Counted from the stretch's first letter, positions 48,661 to 57,044 are shown. The stretch is DNA of 64,000 nt from Ensifer sp. Root278 (GCF_001429285.1 NZ_LMJJ01000034.1:125159-189158); one strand, 5' to 3'. Numbers and translations: made by a program. The notes: generated by a model not told the origin, from the sequence alone.

Positions 48661-49429
48661 CGTAGAGGTCTCGTTTCAGTTTCTGGTGGATGTCACGTTG
48701 GCGCTGCATGTGAGGGCTCATCGGCCGAGGCGGCGCCTGCCCCTGCGGAAGCTCGCGACTTCCACCTCGATCCTGTCCGCGGGAGAGCCACGAAACGACG
48801 AACCGCTTCATGCCCTTGGCCGTCTTGCGCTTCTGCGTGTTGACGTTGAGCCAGGAGCGGATCGCAGCGAGTTGCTGTCGGACGTTCACCGCGGGGTAGG
48901 CATCGGACCATTCAGCGACGTCAGCCTCGCTGATCGCCACGAGTGCGCCACCGATTGCAGGAAGTTCGATAACCGTGGGCGAGGCCGGAGCGGATTTATC
49001 CGGCTCCGGGCAAGCATCCGAACGAAGTGAGGATGTAGATAGGTTATCGGTTATAGGTGGCACGCGCGTATCACTGCATGTGCTTTGCATTTGCTCTGCA
49101 CTTGCATTGCTTTTGGATTTGCCGTGCCGCGATGATGCAGCAGACCGACGCTTCTCGATGATGTCGTCGGCCTTGGCGAGTTCGGCATCAATGCGCTTGT
49201 GCGTCCAGCCGGGACCGAAGAGCATGGCGAGCATGTCGCGGCTCTCTTCCCACTGTTCCGGTGACAACTTGGCGATACGGGCGATCACGCGCTCGTTTTC
49301 GGGAAGAGCGCCGTTCTGCCAGTAGTGCATGATCAGCAGCAGATAGGCGCCGTGCTCGGTCGCGGTCAGGTGGCCGGTGTCAGCGAGGTAGTCGGCGATG
49401 TGGAGCGGCATCCATGCGCGATTGCTCAT
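48593..49429 (-). CDS. DUF1376-type replication initiation protein
   Basis: 278 residues from ATG 49429, preceded by AGGTGATCCG. The N-terminal winged-helix-like DUF1376 domain (RAWMPLHIADYLADTGHLTATEHGAYLLLIMHYWQNGALP) is common to phage and plasmid replication proteins. Middle is disordered (Ser/Pro), C-terminal part has WSDAYPAVNVRQQLAAIRSWL. Overlaps its neighbour by 4 nt. Probably loads the replisome at the phage origin. Confidence 0.75.
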   Translation of the reverse strand: MSNRAWMPLHIADYLADTGHLTATEHGAYLLLIMHYWQNGALPENERVIARIAKLSPEQWEESRDMLAMLFGPGWTHKRIDAELAKADDIIEKRRSAASSRHGKSKSNASAEQMQSTCSDTRVPPITDNLSTSSLRSDACPEPDKSAPASPTVIELPAIGGALVAISEADVAEWSDAYPAVNVRQQLAAIRSWLNVNTQKRKTAKGMKRFVVSWLSRGQDRGGSRELPQGQAPPRPMSPHMQRQRDIHQKLKRDLYGEPDDEFAGQTVDLTERDFRSH

Positions 49430-49797
49430 CGGATCACCTCGACTTCCAAGCCGTGGCAGGCCTTCATGAGCTTCTGCTTGATGCGGAACACGGGCGTGAC
49501 CATGCCCTTCACATCGATGACGCGGCGGCGCTTCATGGCGACGTCCCAAAAGACAAAGTCCGCCCTGTAAGTGCAGACCAGCACGCCATTGATCGTCAGC
49601 GCATACGAGCGCTGCATTTCCACGTCTTCGACCTCGCCCGCCTTTTGGCGGAGCTTCAAGCTGGCATAGTATGCGGCCTCCGCCTTGCTATCGAAGCAGA
49701 TGCCATCGAGAAGCGTGCGCTGGGCCTTGTACTTGTTCCCGCGCTTCGGCTTGGCGATGGCGGCCTGGTACTGGGCGGCGGACAAACGCTCGTTCAT
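49426..49797 (-). CDS. DUF1064 nuclease-like protein
   Basis: 123 residues. DUF1064 features: GNKYKAQRTLLDGICFDSKAEAAYYASLKLRQKAGEV, then TYRADFVFWDVAMKRRRVIDVKG, matching a PD-(D/E)XK arrangement (E in SKAEA, D in RADF, VIDVKG). Likely a small phage nuclease or resolvase. ATGA overlap with the DUF1376 gene. Confidence 0.75.
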   Translation of the reverse strand: MNERLSAAQYQAAIAKPKRGNKYKAQRTLLDGICFDSKAEAAYYASLKLRQKAGEVEDVEMQRSYALTINGVLVCTYRADFVFWDVAMKRRRVIDVKGMVTPVFRIKQKLMKACHGLEVEVIR

Positions 49798-49937
49798 GCC
49801 GCACCTCCGAAGAAGTGTTTTTGTGCAAGTCGCTGCGTCATCCTCTTGAACTCGCGCAGCCGCGAAAATAAATCTTCAGCGGGCGCTGACGAACAGCGCG
49901 TTCCTTGTTGAAAGCCAACGAATTCAGTGAGGTAGAA

Positions 49938-50240
49938 ATGCACCCGAAGATGTTTGACCGGCCAGTTTACCTGCGTGAAAGGAAGGATCTGGTCCTCGAA
50001 ATCACCAACCTCGACGACGCGATCGATTTCCTTGAGGAATGGTCCAAAGGGGATCGCGATATCATTCACGACGCGACCCTGAAGACTTGCTACCTGGCAC
50101 ATGACGGCCACAAGCCAGTCCAGGTGGCGCGTGACGCTCTCCGCTCCTTCGCGAAGAAGAAGGGCATACTTGTGAAGGCTCCCGCGGTCCTGCCGTGGAT
50201 GATTAAAGCCAAGCCGGGCGGCGGTCGAATCTCCCCGTAA
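49938..50240 (+). CDS. Moron: DUF982 family protein, 100 aa
   Basis: ATG 49938 with GAGGTAG upstream. DUF982 layout: RPVYLRERKDLVLEITNLDDAIDFLEEWSKGDRD, then helix VARDALRSFAKKKGIL. DUF982 is a rhizobial expansion family of unknown function. Plus strand within the minus early operon. A second member is at 51805. Confidence 0.7.
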   Translation: MHPKMFDRPVYLRERKDLVLEITNLDDAIDFLEEWSKGDRDIIHDATLKTCYLAHDGHKPVQVARDALRSFAKKKGILVKAPAVLPWMIKAKPGGGRISP

Positions 50241-50314
50241 ACTGACATTCGATCGTGAGAGGCTGCGCTCGCGGCCTCTCTTGTCATAGCCTGATGCTGG
50301 GTATGGAAGCTTGA

Positions 50315-51439
50315 TCATGCCGCGTCCTTTCGCTCTGCGCCTTCAATGCGCCGGACGGCGATGTCCGCGTATTCGGGATTGAGTTCGATCAGGATGCTGC
50401 GAAGGCCAAGCTGTTCGGCGACGAGGCCGACCGTCCCGGAACCTCCAAATGGATCGAACGCGACACCCTGGTTTCGGTCAAAGGCCTCGCAGATCGGGCC
50501 GCAGCCACTAGCCGCGCCGCAGCAACCGCAAACGGACTTAGGAGATCCGGCAGACAGGCAGCGCCGCGCCAGTTCGCGCGGGAACGTGGCGAAGTGGGCC
50601 TCACGGCAGCCCTCGATGTTGAAGGTCCAGACGTTGCGACCATTCCGCATCTCGGGGGTGTAAGTTTCGACCCAAGTTCCTGCGCGGTTCTGACCGGGAG
50701 TGCTCCCCTTGGCGGGCTTGTACTGGCCATCCTTCCGGCGTGCGTGCGCATTGCCGGTCGTCGGCTCTTTCAGCGCCTCCGGATCAAAGAAGTACCTCTC
50801 GCTCTTGGTGAGCAGCCAGACCTTCTCATGGACGGCTGCCGGGCGGTCGTCGACGGATTCCGGCTTGGGGTTCGTCTTGTTCCAGACGATCTCGGATCGG
50901 ACCCACCAGCCATCGTCCTGCAGGGCGATCGCCAGCCTGTTCGGGATCATGCAGAGATCCTTCGGCTTCATGAACCCGCCAGCGACTACACGGCCGCCGC
51001 TCTCGAAGTGCGATTGGCGACCGCCAGACGAGAACGCGCCGCGCGCCTTCGAGTGTTTAGGGTCGTAGACGGGCCCGACGGTCGAGAAAGGCTTATCCCG
51101 GAACGTCCGGTCGTCGCTGCCATCAGTCTTGTAGGCCTCTGCGCTCTTTCCGTTCGGGGTCGCGGCATAGCAATCGCCGTAGTTGACCCAGACGGTACCG
51201 TGCGCCTTGAGAACCCGACGGATCTCGCGGAAGACGCGGACCATGACATCGAGGTGCTCGCCGAGTGTGCGCTCGAGGCCGATCTGGCCTTCGACGCCAT
51301 AGTCGCGCAGGCCCCAGTAAGGCGGGCTGGTGACGACACAGTCGACCGAGCCCGAAGGCATGGCGCGCATAACGTCGAGGCAATCGCCAACATGGATAGT
51401 GCAGCGCCCGTGGAGGATGGAGCGGGTTTCGAAGCTCAT
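50315..51439 (-). CDS. DNA (N4-cytosine or N6-adenine) methyltransferase, beta class
   Basis: 374 residues. Motif IV TSPPYWGLRDY (about 38-48) precedes motif I FDPFGGSGTVGLVAEQLG (about 327-344), the beta order. Between them is the target recognition region. No restriction gene next to it, so an orphan enzyme that probably shields phage DNA or marks regulatory sites. SPPY fits either N4-cytosine or N6-adenine chemistry. Confidence 0.88.
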   Translation of the reverse strand: MSFETRSILHGRCTIHVGDCLDVMRAMPSGSVDCVVTSPPYWGLRDYGVEGQIGLERTLGEHLDVMVRVFREIRRVLKAHGTVWVNYGDCYAATPNGKSAEAYKTDGSDDRTFRDKPFSTVGPVYDPKHSKARGAFSSGGRQSHFESGGRVVAGGFMKPKDLCMIPNRLAIALQDDGWWVRSEIVWNKTNPKPESVDDRPAAVHEKVWLLTKSERYFFDPEALKEPTTGNAHARRKDGQYKPAKGSTPGQNRAGTWVETYTPEMRNGRNVWTFNIEGCREAHFATFPRELARRCLSAGSPKSVCGCCGAASGCGPICEAFDRNQGVAFDPFGGSGTVGLVAEQLGLRSILIELNPEYADIAVRRIEGAERKDAA

Positions 51440-51534
51440 GCCTCACCTCCCCGCTCACGGCGAGCAGCGAACGGATCGAGCTTTTGGAACAAACACCACT
51501 TGGTCGTGGTTGCACCACCAAATAGGAGGCGAGC

Positions 51535-51717
51535 ATGCCCAAGACCCCAATTCCGCAGCCACCGGATCCGGTATTCCCGCCGGACCTGCCGCCGGATGTT
51601 CCACCAGATCTGCCGGAGCCCCCGATCGAGGAGCCAGAGCCCGACGTCGGTCCGGACGAAGCGCCCGCCATCACCCCCGTCCCCGGCGCGATAATTCCGC
51701 CGAAGATGGGAGATTGA
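51535..51717 (+). CDS. Proline-rich 60-aa protein
   Basis: ATG 51535 with TAGGAGG 7 nt upstream. More than a third Pro, acidic and without Lys except at the ends (PDPVFPPDLPPDVPPDLPEP), so disordered. Single plus-strand gene between the methyltransferase and the DUF982 gene 51805. Function unknown. Confidence 0.55.
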   Translation: MPKTPIPQPPDPVFPPDLPPDVPPDLPEPPIEEPEPDVGPDEAPAITPVPGAIIPPKMGD

Positions 51718-51804
51718 GCTTGCCGTAGTGCTACCCAGCACCGCCCCATTGGAACAGTTCTCCCTAATATACGTTTGTGGGAAGCCTGACCCACGGAGGA
51801 CACC

Positions 51805-52038
51805 ATGGCCAGCATCTGGGATGCAAACGTCGAGTTGAAGATAGACGATCGTTTTCACGTCATCAGGAACGCCCGAGAGGCGGTCGCATTCCTGATGAAA
51901 TCCTGGCCCGAGACGAAAAGCGAGAGTTACGCAATAGCTCGAAAAATCTGCCTGGATGCGGCCAATGGAATAGTCCCTAGCGCCGACGCCAGGGCAGCGT
52001 TCGAAGCTGCCGCGAAGGAAGCCGGACTTCTGCGATAG
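51805..52038 (+). CDS. Moron: DUF982 family protein, 77 aa
   Basis: ATG 51805 with GGAGG upstream. VELKIDDRFHVIRNAREAVAFLMKSWPETKSESYAIARKICLDAANG and ARAAFEAAAKEAGL match the DUF982 pattern, as in the gene at 49938, but diverged. Plus strand, 20 bp from the stop of the next minus gene. Confidence 0.7.
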   Translation: MASIWDANVELKIDDRFHVIRNAREAVAFLMKSWPETKSESYAIARKICLDAANGIVPSADARAAFEAAAKEAGLLR

Positions 52039-52058
52039 GCCCGAGGTGAGGAAATTAA

Positions 52059-52259
52059 TCATGCTGCCTGCCCTCGCCGCTCAAGCGCCTTCAGGTACGC
52101 GGCCTTGATCTCCTCAAACCGAGCGATGTCGTATTCCTTGGTGGCGATCTCGTTTTCGGGGCGCGGCTTCTTAGAGCCGTGGCCGTGGTCATCGAGCCAG
52201 GTCATAGCGCTGGCGATGCGGCGATCGAGCCAAGCGATCATTTCGGCGGGGTCGGTCAT
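52059..52259 (-). CDS. Small hypothetical protein, 66 aa
   Basis: Starts MTDPAEMIAWLDRRIASAM at 52259, overlapping the previous stop by 1 nt. All-helical with charged C-terminus (ARFEEIKAAYLKALERRG). Part of the early leftward operon. Function unknown. Confidence 0.6.
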   Translation of the reverse strand: MTDPAEMIAWLDRRIASAMTWLDDHGHGSKKPRPENEIATKEYDIARFEEIKAAYLKALERRGQAA

Positions 52260-52639
52260 CAGTGCGCCACCCCGTATTCGGCCTCGATGCTGCTCAGCCA
52301 TTCCAGCCCCTTGCGCGCAACACGGCGATGGCTTTCCTGGCAGCAGCTGTCGTTCATGCGGACCGAGATGTCGGCCCAGCGGCTGTGCATCATCTTAACG
52401 GCAGCGGTCAGCGCAGCCTTGAAGCTCTCGTGCTCACCCCAGAAAGGGCCGCCGTGTCCGCAATACCCACCGACGCTGTCACCGGTATTGATCGACCAGG
52501 TACCGTCACCGTTGGCCATGACGCCGATTTTTCCATAGCTCCAGCCGCTCTTATCGAGATTGGTTTGCAGCCACAGCGGTTCATCGACGGCGGGCGCCGG
52601 CGCGGGCATCATCAGGTCGAACATAGAAAGCTGTTGCAT
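52259..52639 (-). CDS. Hypothetical early protein, 126 aa
   Basis: ATG 52639 overlaps the previous stop as TGATG. Sequence has MQQLSMFDLMMPAPAPAVDEPLW, then SGWSYGKIGVMANGDGTWSIN and YCGHGGPFWGEHESFKAALTAAV, a compact alpha/beta fold. Frequent type in alphaproteobacterial phages; no function known. Confidence 0.6.
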   Translation of the reverse strand: MQQLSMFDLMMPAPAPAVDEPLWLQTNLDKSGWSYGKIGVMANGDGTWSINTGDSVGGYCGHGGPFWGEHESFKAALTAAVKMMHSRWADISVRMNDSCCQESHRRVARKGLEWLSSIEAEYGVAH

Positions 52640-52785
52640 CACTGGTCGCTCCCGTCCGTAAGTTCCGGGCAGATCCATTCCGCGAGCGACGAGCCGATAC
52701 CGCGCAGTTTCTCAGCGATGATCAGCCGTTGCTTCAAGCTGAGCCAACGCACGAATACGGGCGGTTTTTTCGATGAATTCGGCAT
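52639..52785 (-). CDS. 48-aa protein overlapping its neighbour
   Basis: ATG 52785 (MPNSSKKPPVFVRWLSLKQR) lies inside the 3' end of the next-upstream gene in another frame (74-nt overlap) and ends in TGATG with the downstream gene. AGAGGG precedes it. Basic first half, then LRGIGSSLAEWICPEL. It fills an otherwise empty operon gap, which supports translation. Confidence 0.5.
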   Translation of the reverse strand: MPNSSKKPPVFVRWLSLKQRLIIAEKLRGIGSSLAEWICPELTDGSDQ

Positions 52786-53107
52786 GGTCCCTCTTTGCTG
52801 CGCGCAGCAGCGCTCGTTCTTCCTTCGCGGCTTCCGCAGCCGCGTAGAGTTCCATCATCTGCCAGTGGCGAACGACGTCGGTTTCGTTGTTCCACCAGGC
52901 CTTGAGCCGCCTTTCGGTCCATTGCTTCTTGGGCTCGCCCTTGTGTGGGAAGAGCTTCTGAAGCGTTGCCGCAGCTTCGAAGAACATGTTCCCAATGCGA
53001 CCGCCGCCGCCGATGGACCGGATGAGGTAATTTGCAGTAGCAACGTCATCCATGTGCTTGCATTTTCCCTGCTTCGTCTTCTCCAGAATTCTGGATTTCT
53101 TTTCCAT
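52712..53107 (-). CDS. Hypothetical early protein, 131 aa
   Basis: Starts MEKKSRILEKTKQGKCKHMDDVATANYLIRSIGGGG; helical with WTERRLKAWWNNETDVVRHWQMMELYAAAEAAKEERALLRAAK. The Trp-rich middle could bind nucleic acid, but this is a guess. First gene of a leftward unit whose promoter would face the dyad at 53124. Confidence 0.6.
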   Translation of the reverse strand: MEKKSRILEKTKQGKCKHMDDVATANYLIRSIGGGGRIGNMFFEAAATLQKLFPHKGEPKKQWTERRLKAWWNNETDVVRHWQMMELYAAAEAAKEERALLRAAKRDHAEFIEKTARIRALAQLEATADHR

Positions 53108-53123
53108 GTTTTAGGTTCCCGCC

Positions 53124-53138
53124 TATGACACAGTGTCA
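53124..53138. promoter_or_regulatory. 15-bp palindrome ATGACACAGTGTCAT
   Basis: Perfect 7-bp arms around one base, in the 51-bp gap between divergent genes at 53107 (minus) and 53159 (plus). Placement suggests a repressor operator acting on both. Confidence 0.5.
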
Positions 53139-53158
53139 TTGCTTAGGAGACACTGCAG

Positions 53159-53425
53159 ATGAGCAGAAACCTTACAGACCAGTCCGAAGAGAGCCTGACC
53201 GCGCCAACGGTCGGCGCTCATTCGGAGGTCGAAAATCTCATTCCTTTCCGCAGAGGAACCCGGGCGCCGCATCCCGCCTCTGCCGCCGGTGACGATCCCC
53301 TGTCGTCACCGGCCATTCCTTTGGGATCTGCTGTTCAAGCCGTGGTCATGAGACTGGCGAACAAGCGGATCCGGTTGAGAGTTGAGAGCCCCAGCCGGGA
53401 GGAGGAAGACTGGGGCTCTCATTGA
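53159..53425 (+). CDS. Hypothetical protein, 88 aa
   Basis: ATG 53159 with TAGGAG upstream. Polar N-terminus, LGSAVQAVVMRLANKRIRLRVESPSREEEDW at the end. Plus strand, divergent from the early gene at 53107 across the palindrome. No family recognised. Confidence 0.5.
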   Translation: MSRNLTDQSEESLTAPTVGAHSEVENLIPFRRGTRAPHPASAAGDDPLSSPAIPLGSAVQAVVMRLANKRIRLRVESPSREEEDWGSH

Positions 53426-53450
53426 TCGCGAGGGAGGAGGAGAACCGCGA

Positions 53451-53567
53451 TCAATCCTTTGGCCGGAAGCCGTTCCGGCGAAATTCCAGTTCGGAAAAGA
53501 GAGCGACACCGCCGAGAAGCAGCATTGCGGCGACGACAGTCGCGACGAGCGCAGCAGCAACGAACAT
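53451..53567 (-). CDS. 38-aa single-TM protein
   Basis: ATG 53567 overlaps the preceding stop as TGATG. One TM helix ([20 protein letters not shown]) and a short basic tail FRRNGFRPKD. Last gene of the leftward GapR-like unit. Function unknown. Confidence 0.5.
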   Translation of the reverse strand: MFVAAALVATVVAAMLLLGGVALFSELEFRRNGFRPKD

Positions 53568-53710
53568 CAGGCAGCCCTCTTCTCGGTTTGATCTTCAGGC
53601 TGCCGGCTCTCGGCGGCCTTGAACCTGTTTGGACCGGGGCGAACGTCTTTGACCTCGCCCTCAATGAAGCGCTGAACCATCTCGTCGAGGCCGGATGAAA
53701 TCTTCCTCAT
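53567..53710 (-). CDS. 47-aa hypothetical protein
   Basis: ATG 53710 overlaps the GapR-like stop as [24 protein letters not shown] then a charged disordered tail. Coupled both up- and downstream, so a true member of the operon. Function unknown. Confidence 0.55.
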   Translation of the reverse strand: MRKISSGLDEMVQRFIEGEVKDVRPGPNRFKAAESRQPEDQTEKRAA

Positions 53711-54489
53711 GCAAGTTCCTCCGCTGGCTCGCGTTCGCGCATCGCTTTCGCGCATGTGTGGCAGTGGTTTCGGCCATAGCCGCCGCATGCCTCCGGCTGC
53801 CGGCAATGCGGCCTCAACGGGGATGGTGGCTTGGCGGTAAAAGAGGTTGCCCGTTCAGCCTCCGGGCCAGAGGGTTCAAGGTTGACGGGGCCTCCTTCGA
53901 GACCTGCGCGCGTCGCGCTGCTCTCTACATTTTCGCCTCCTGTGCTGGCGACGACGATGCCGGTGGCGACGGCCGGGCTTACACGCTCGCTGGGGGGTGC
54001 CGAACCACCATCGGTCTCGGCGCTCTGGGTGTTGGAATTGGTGGGGAGGTCGAGGCCACCGTCGGAGCGCCGGGCGTCGTCGAGGAACTCGCCGGTCGTC
54101 GGATCGATGCGCTCTTCGCGCTCAATCATGATGTCGACTGCGGTCAGCAACGCCGCCCTGCCCGCTTGGGTCTGCATAGCGGTCGCGACAGTCGAAACGA
54201 GCTCAGGGCTCATCTCCGGCTCGGGTTCGTCGAACATGTCCATCTGGATCATGCCGAGTGCCTGGAGATAGGTGTCGAGGATAGCTTCCTGCTCGGCGCG
54301 CACGTCTGCATCGATCTTCCGGATGGAAATGACCTTGCGCAGGATCTTCGTATCGAAGCCCATAGCCTTGGCTTCGCCATAGACGTCCTTGATGTCGTCG
54401 GCGAGGATCTTCTTTTCCTCTTCGAGGCGCTCGATACGCTCGATGAAAGAGCGGAGCTGGTCTCGCGCTACTATGTGTGCGTCAGACAT
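53707..54489 (-). CDS. GapR-like (DUF2312) protein with long C-terminal extension
   Basis: 260 residues. Residues about 9-80 match the GapR/DUF2312 domain ([47 protein letters not shown]). GapR is a nucleoid protein that binds overtwisted DNA ahead of moving forks and polymerases in Caulobacter. Here about 180 residues follow: acidic and disordered, ending in a Cys/His cluster ([24 protein letters not shown]) that may bind zinc. Ordinary GapR is only about 90 residues. Confidence 0.75.
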   Translation of the reverse strand: MSDAHIVARDQLRSFIERIERLEEEKKILADDIKDVYGEAKAMGFDTKILRKVISIRKIDADVRAEQEAILDTYLQALGMIQMDMFDEPEPEMSPELVSTVATAMQTQAGRAALLTAVDIMIEREERIDPTTGEFLDDARRSDGGLDLPTNSNTQSAETDGGSAPPSERVSPAVATGIVVASTGGENVESSATRAGLEGGPVNLEPSGPEAERATSFTAKPPSPLRPHCRQPEACGGYGRNHCHTCAKAMREREPAEELA

Positions 54490-54492
54490 GTG

Positions 54493-54795
54493 TTACGCCT
54501 CCTCTGGCGAGGCGCCGAACTGCACCTCAAGCTGGGTAATCAACTGGTCAAGAGCGTTGCGGCCAGGGCGACGAGGGTTGAAGCGAAACTCGACCCGGTC
54601 GTCATTGATCGAGTGCGGGAGTTCGCACATCGCCTCGATGATCTTCTTTCGGGGTTGAACGTTGCGCTCACGCTCGGCGAGAAGTGCTCTGGCAATGATC
54701 TCGACGCTGCTGTTGCTGTTCCAGTTCACAGCGTTACGAAGGGCGCGTGCCGCTTCCCAGATGTCGTCGGGAATGGTCTGACCTTCGGCGCTCAT
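54493..54795 (-). CDS. Hypothetical early protein, 100 aa
   Basis: MSAEGQTIPDDIWEAARALRNAVNW...IIARALLAERERNVQP: helical with a form common to small rhizobial phage proteins. Start overlaps the Cro-like stop by 4 nt and the stop precedes GapR-like by 3 nt. Function unknown. Confidence 0.6.
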   Translation of the reverse strand: MSAEGQTIPDDIWEAARALRNAVNWNSNSSVEIIARALLAERERNVQPRKKIIEAMCELPHSINDDRVEFRFNPRRPGRNALDQLITQLEVQFGASPEEA

Positions 54796-55040
54796 TGGGC
54801 GAGTTCCCTTTCGGGACGCGTCACGGTCGCCGGCCACTCGGCGCCCGCCGGCCAGTTGGTCGCAAACCAAGCGACCACCTCATCGTACTTCTTCGCCGTG
54901 AAAGTCTTTCCGTCCCGGATTCGGGAGAAGAACCGGCCGTCTGCGGCGCATTGCTTACCAACGGTCGATTCCGTGAGTTTGCGCGCCGCGCCGTACCGCT
55001 CGGCCAGAGTGAATAGATTTGAGGTGAGTTCGTTTTCCAT
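54792..55040 (-). CDS. Cro-like early regulator
   Basis: 82 residues from ATG 55040. Helices LFTLAERYGAARKLTESTVGKQCAADGRFFSRIRDGKTFTAKKYDEVVAWF suggest a helix-turn-helix. It is the first leftward gene, divergent from the S24 repressor with 87 bp of operator between, the classic Cro place. Confidence 0.65.
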   Translation of the reverse strand: MENELTSNLFTLAERYGAARKLTESTVGKQCAADGRFFSRIRDGKTFTAKKYDEVVAWFATNWPAGAEWPATVTRPERELAQ

Positions 55041-55052
55041 ATCCAAATGGAT

Positions 55053-55092
55053 AGTTGAAAATCTCCCACTCTTCAAGAGGATATTTTCAACT
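55053..55092. promoter_or_regulatory. Repressor operator: inverted 10-bp repeat
   Basis: AGTTGAAAAT (55053-55062) and ATTTTCAACT (55083-55092) are perfect complements. The half-site AGTTGAAAATATCC (55079-55092, minus) occurs again exactly at 57959. Lies between the Cro-like and repressor genes. Confidence 0.65.
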
Positions 55093-55127
55093 CGCGAATT
55101 GAAAGGGTTTTTTCCTACAATTCAGCC

Positions 55128-55820
55128 ATGACAGATCTGAAAACCATCGTCGAAAAACGACTTGAAGAACTGGGCCTTAGCCCCATCGAGGCAGCCACCC
55201 GCGCCGGGTTGGAGCGCACGTTCCTGCGCGACATCATTGTCGGTCGGAAGAAGTCGGTTCGCGCCGACAAGATGGGTGAGCTCGCGCGTGCACTAAGCCT
55301 CGACCCCGGTGCGCTTGCGCAAAACGAGATGGTCGCCGTCCCCGCCCCTGGCTCACCGGCGGCGACACGCCCCACGCCAAATGCAAGCTTCCCGCCGCGG
55401 TGGCAGCAGTTCCCGGGCGATACGTCCATCCCGCTTAGAGGGCATATCGCTGCCGGCGCGAATGGACGGTTCATCATGAATGGGCAGGACATCGCCACGG
55501 TGTTCTGTCCGCCTGGCCTTGAGGGCGTCGAGGGCGCCTACGCCGTGCAGGTCGACGGCCGTTCTGGTGAACCGCGCTTTTTCCATGGCGAGACAGCGTG
55601 GGTGAACCCTCATTTGAAGGTCCGCCAGGGCGACGACGTCGTCGTACAGATCCTCGATGACGATGAAATTTCCAGCTACCTCAAGCGATTCGTGTCGAAG
55701 TCCAACGACCTATTGCGCCTCTATCAGTACAACCCCGGCGAAGGTGAAAGCCACGACCTAGAATTCCGAGCCGACAAGGTGTTCGCGGTTCATAAGGTCG
55801 TGTTTCATGCGATGCTCTGA
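55128..55820 (+). CDS. Lysogeny repressor, S24 (CI/LexA) type
   Basis: 230 residues. N-terminal HTH about 17-60 (LSPIEAATRAGLERTFLRDIIVGRK), Pro/Ala linker, C-terminal S24 domain. The Ala109-Gly110 cleavage pair, Ser146 in GRSGEPRF and Lys186 in SYLKRF are in place, so self-cleavage after RecA activation is likely and the prophage may be SOS-inducible. The GRSGEP loop lacks the usual DSM.P Met. Divergent from the Cro-like gene. Confidence 0.88.
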   Translation: MTDLKTIVEKRLEELGLSPIEAATRAGLERTFLRDIIVGRKKSVRADKMGELARALSLDPGALAQNEMVAVPAPGSPAATRPTPNASFPPRWQQFPGDTSIPLRGHIAAGANGRFIMNGQDIATVFCPPGLEGVEGAYAVQVDGRSGEPRFFHGETAWVNPHLKVRQGDDVVVQILDDDEISSYLKRFVSKSNDLLRLYQYNPGEGESHDLEFRADKVFAVHKVVFHAML

Positions 55821-56074
55821 AGCACCTCATCGCAGCGCCACGACGGGCGAATGGTCAGGTTTCGAAATGCCGGCGGCATCTTCGGGCATTCGCTGCAGCG
55901 GATCTTACGGCAGAGCTGCATGTAATTGTGAACGCCGAGTTCGGCGGCCTTCACCAGGTTTTCAAGGCGAAGGATGCGGGAATGCCCGCAATCATCGCAA
56001 GCCACGTATACGCTCTCAAGTTCGACAACCAGCCTCAAGGCCTCGGGGTGATCTACTGGAGCGGTACGCGTCAT
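55805..56074 (-). CDS. Small zinc-ribbon protein, 89 aa
   Basis: ATG 56074 is used; the longer frame crosses a gap. VYVACDDCGHSRILRLENLVKAAELGVHNYMQLCRKIRCSECPKM has two CxxC pairs, a zinc-ribbon form. Tail-to-tail with the repressor (16-bp overlap). DNA or protein binding is likely; role unknown. Confidence 0.6.
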   Translation of the reverse strand: MTRTAPVDHPEALRLVVELESVYVACDDCGHSRILRLENLVKAAELGVHNYMQLCRKIRCSECPKMPPAFRNLTIRPSWRCDEVLQSIA

Positions 56075-56219
56075 TTTTCTCTCCTGCGTTCCTGTTTTGT
56101 TCTCACCAAAACAACAGGAATGCGGCCGGGAGTCGAGTCGATTTTCAGAAATATTTAGCTTGCCACAACAGCTAGAGGAGCGGCCGGTGGCAAGCCCAAG
56201 ATATCCGCGGGGCAATTAA

Positions 56220-57044
56220 ATGGGCGACCTAATTGAAGGGGATGACGGGCTTCCTGCGGAGGACGTCGGACCATGGGCGAAGGAGAAACATGATCTCCTC
56301 TGTCGATACATCGACATCTCAAAATCGGCGCGAGCCAAGTACCTGGGACCAGGCAAAGGCGGAGCCGCCTATATCGACCTGTTTTGCGGCACTGGGCGAT
56401 GCCGTGTCCGCACCACCGGAGAATGGATAGACGGGGGCGCAGTCGCCGCATGGAAGAAAAGCGTTGAGGGTGGCAAGCCCTTTACCCGGGTGATCATTGC
56501 AGATGCCGATCCTGTGCGTCTAGATGCCACCGTGCAGCGCTTGCAGCGCGCCGGAGCTCCGGTTGTGAGCGCCTGCGGGCCAGCGGTTGAAACCGCCTTC
56601 TTCGCTCTTCAAAGAACGCCTCCGCACGGCCTGAATTTCGCGTTCCTTGATCCGTACAATCTCGAAGCCCTCGACTTCAAAATCTTCGAGACGCTATCCC
56701 GAGTGAAACGCTTGGACGTGCTTGTCCATCTGAGCAAGATGGATCTTCAGAGGAACCTAGACAACAACCTTTCAGCCGCGATGTTCGCCCTCGACGCGTT
56801 CGCACCGGGATGGCGAAGCGTGATCAACGTCGAACAGGCACAAGGCGGAATCCGAACTGAGGTGATCGAGCATTGGCGCGATCTCGTCCAGAAGGTGGGA
56901 ATGGACGCCTCTCGCGACGTGCGCTTGCTTAAGGGCACGCGTGGCCAGCACCTATATTGGCTCCTGCTCCTCGCCAGCCACGACCTAGCGCTCAAGTTTT
57001 GGAAGACGGCGGCCAATCCGGAAAAGCAAGGCAACCTGTTCTAG
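56220..57044 (+). CDS. tcmP: Three-Cys-motif partner protein (TcmP)
   Basis: 274 residues. The family is defined by its neighbour, a three-Cys-motif Gp37/Gp68 protein, which is present here (57041). The sequence looks like a Rossmann-fold methyltransferase relative: AYIDLFCGTGRCR (about 50-62) at the position of motif I, IIADADPVRLDATV as the acidic second strand, FAFLDPYNLEAL (about 141-152) like motif IV. No biochemical activity is established for the family. Its stop shares CTAG with the partner's stop. Confidence 0.8.
   Translation: MGDLIEGDDGLPAEDVGPWAKEKHDLLCRYIDISKSARAKYLGPGKGGAAYIDLFCGTGRCRVRTTGEWIDGGAVAAWKKSVEGGKPFTRVIIADADPVRLDATVQRLQRAGAPVVSACGPAVETAFFALQRTPPHGLNFAFLDPYNLEALDFKIFETLSRVKRLDVLVHLSKMDLQRNLDNNLSAAMFALDAFAPGWRSVINVEQAQGGIRTEVIEHWRDLVQKVGMDASRDVRLLKGTRGQHLYWLLLLASHDLALKFWKTAANPEKQGNLF

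Noticed and set aside
49794-50318. 174-codon minus-strand ORF opposite the DUF982 gene
   Set aside because: The plus frame has a ribosome site and a recognised family; the minus frame has neither.
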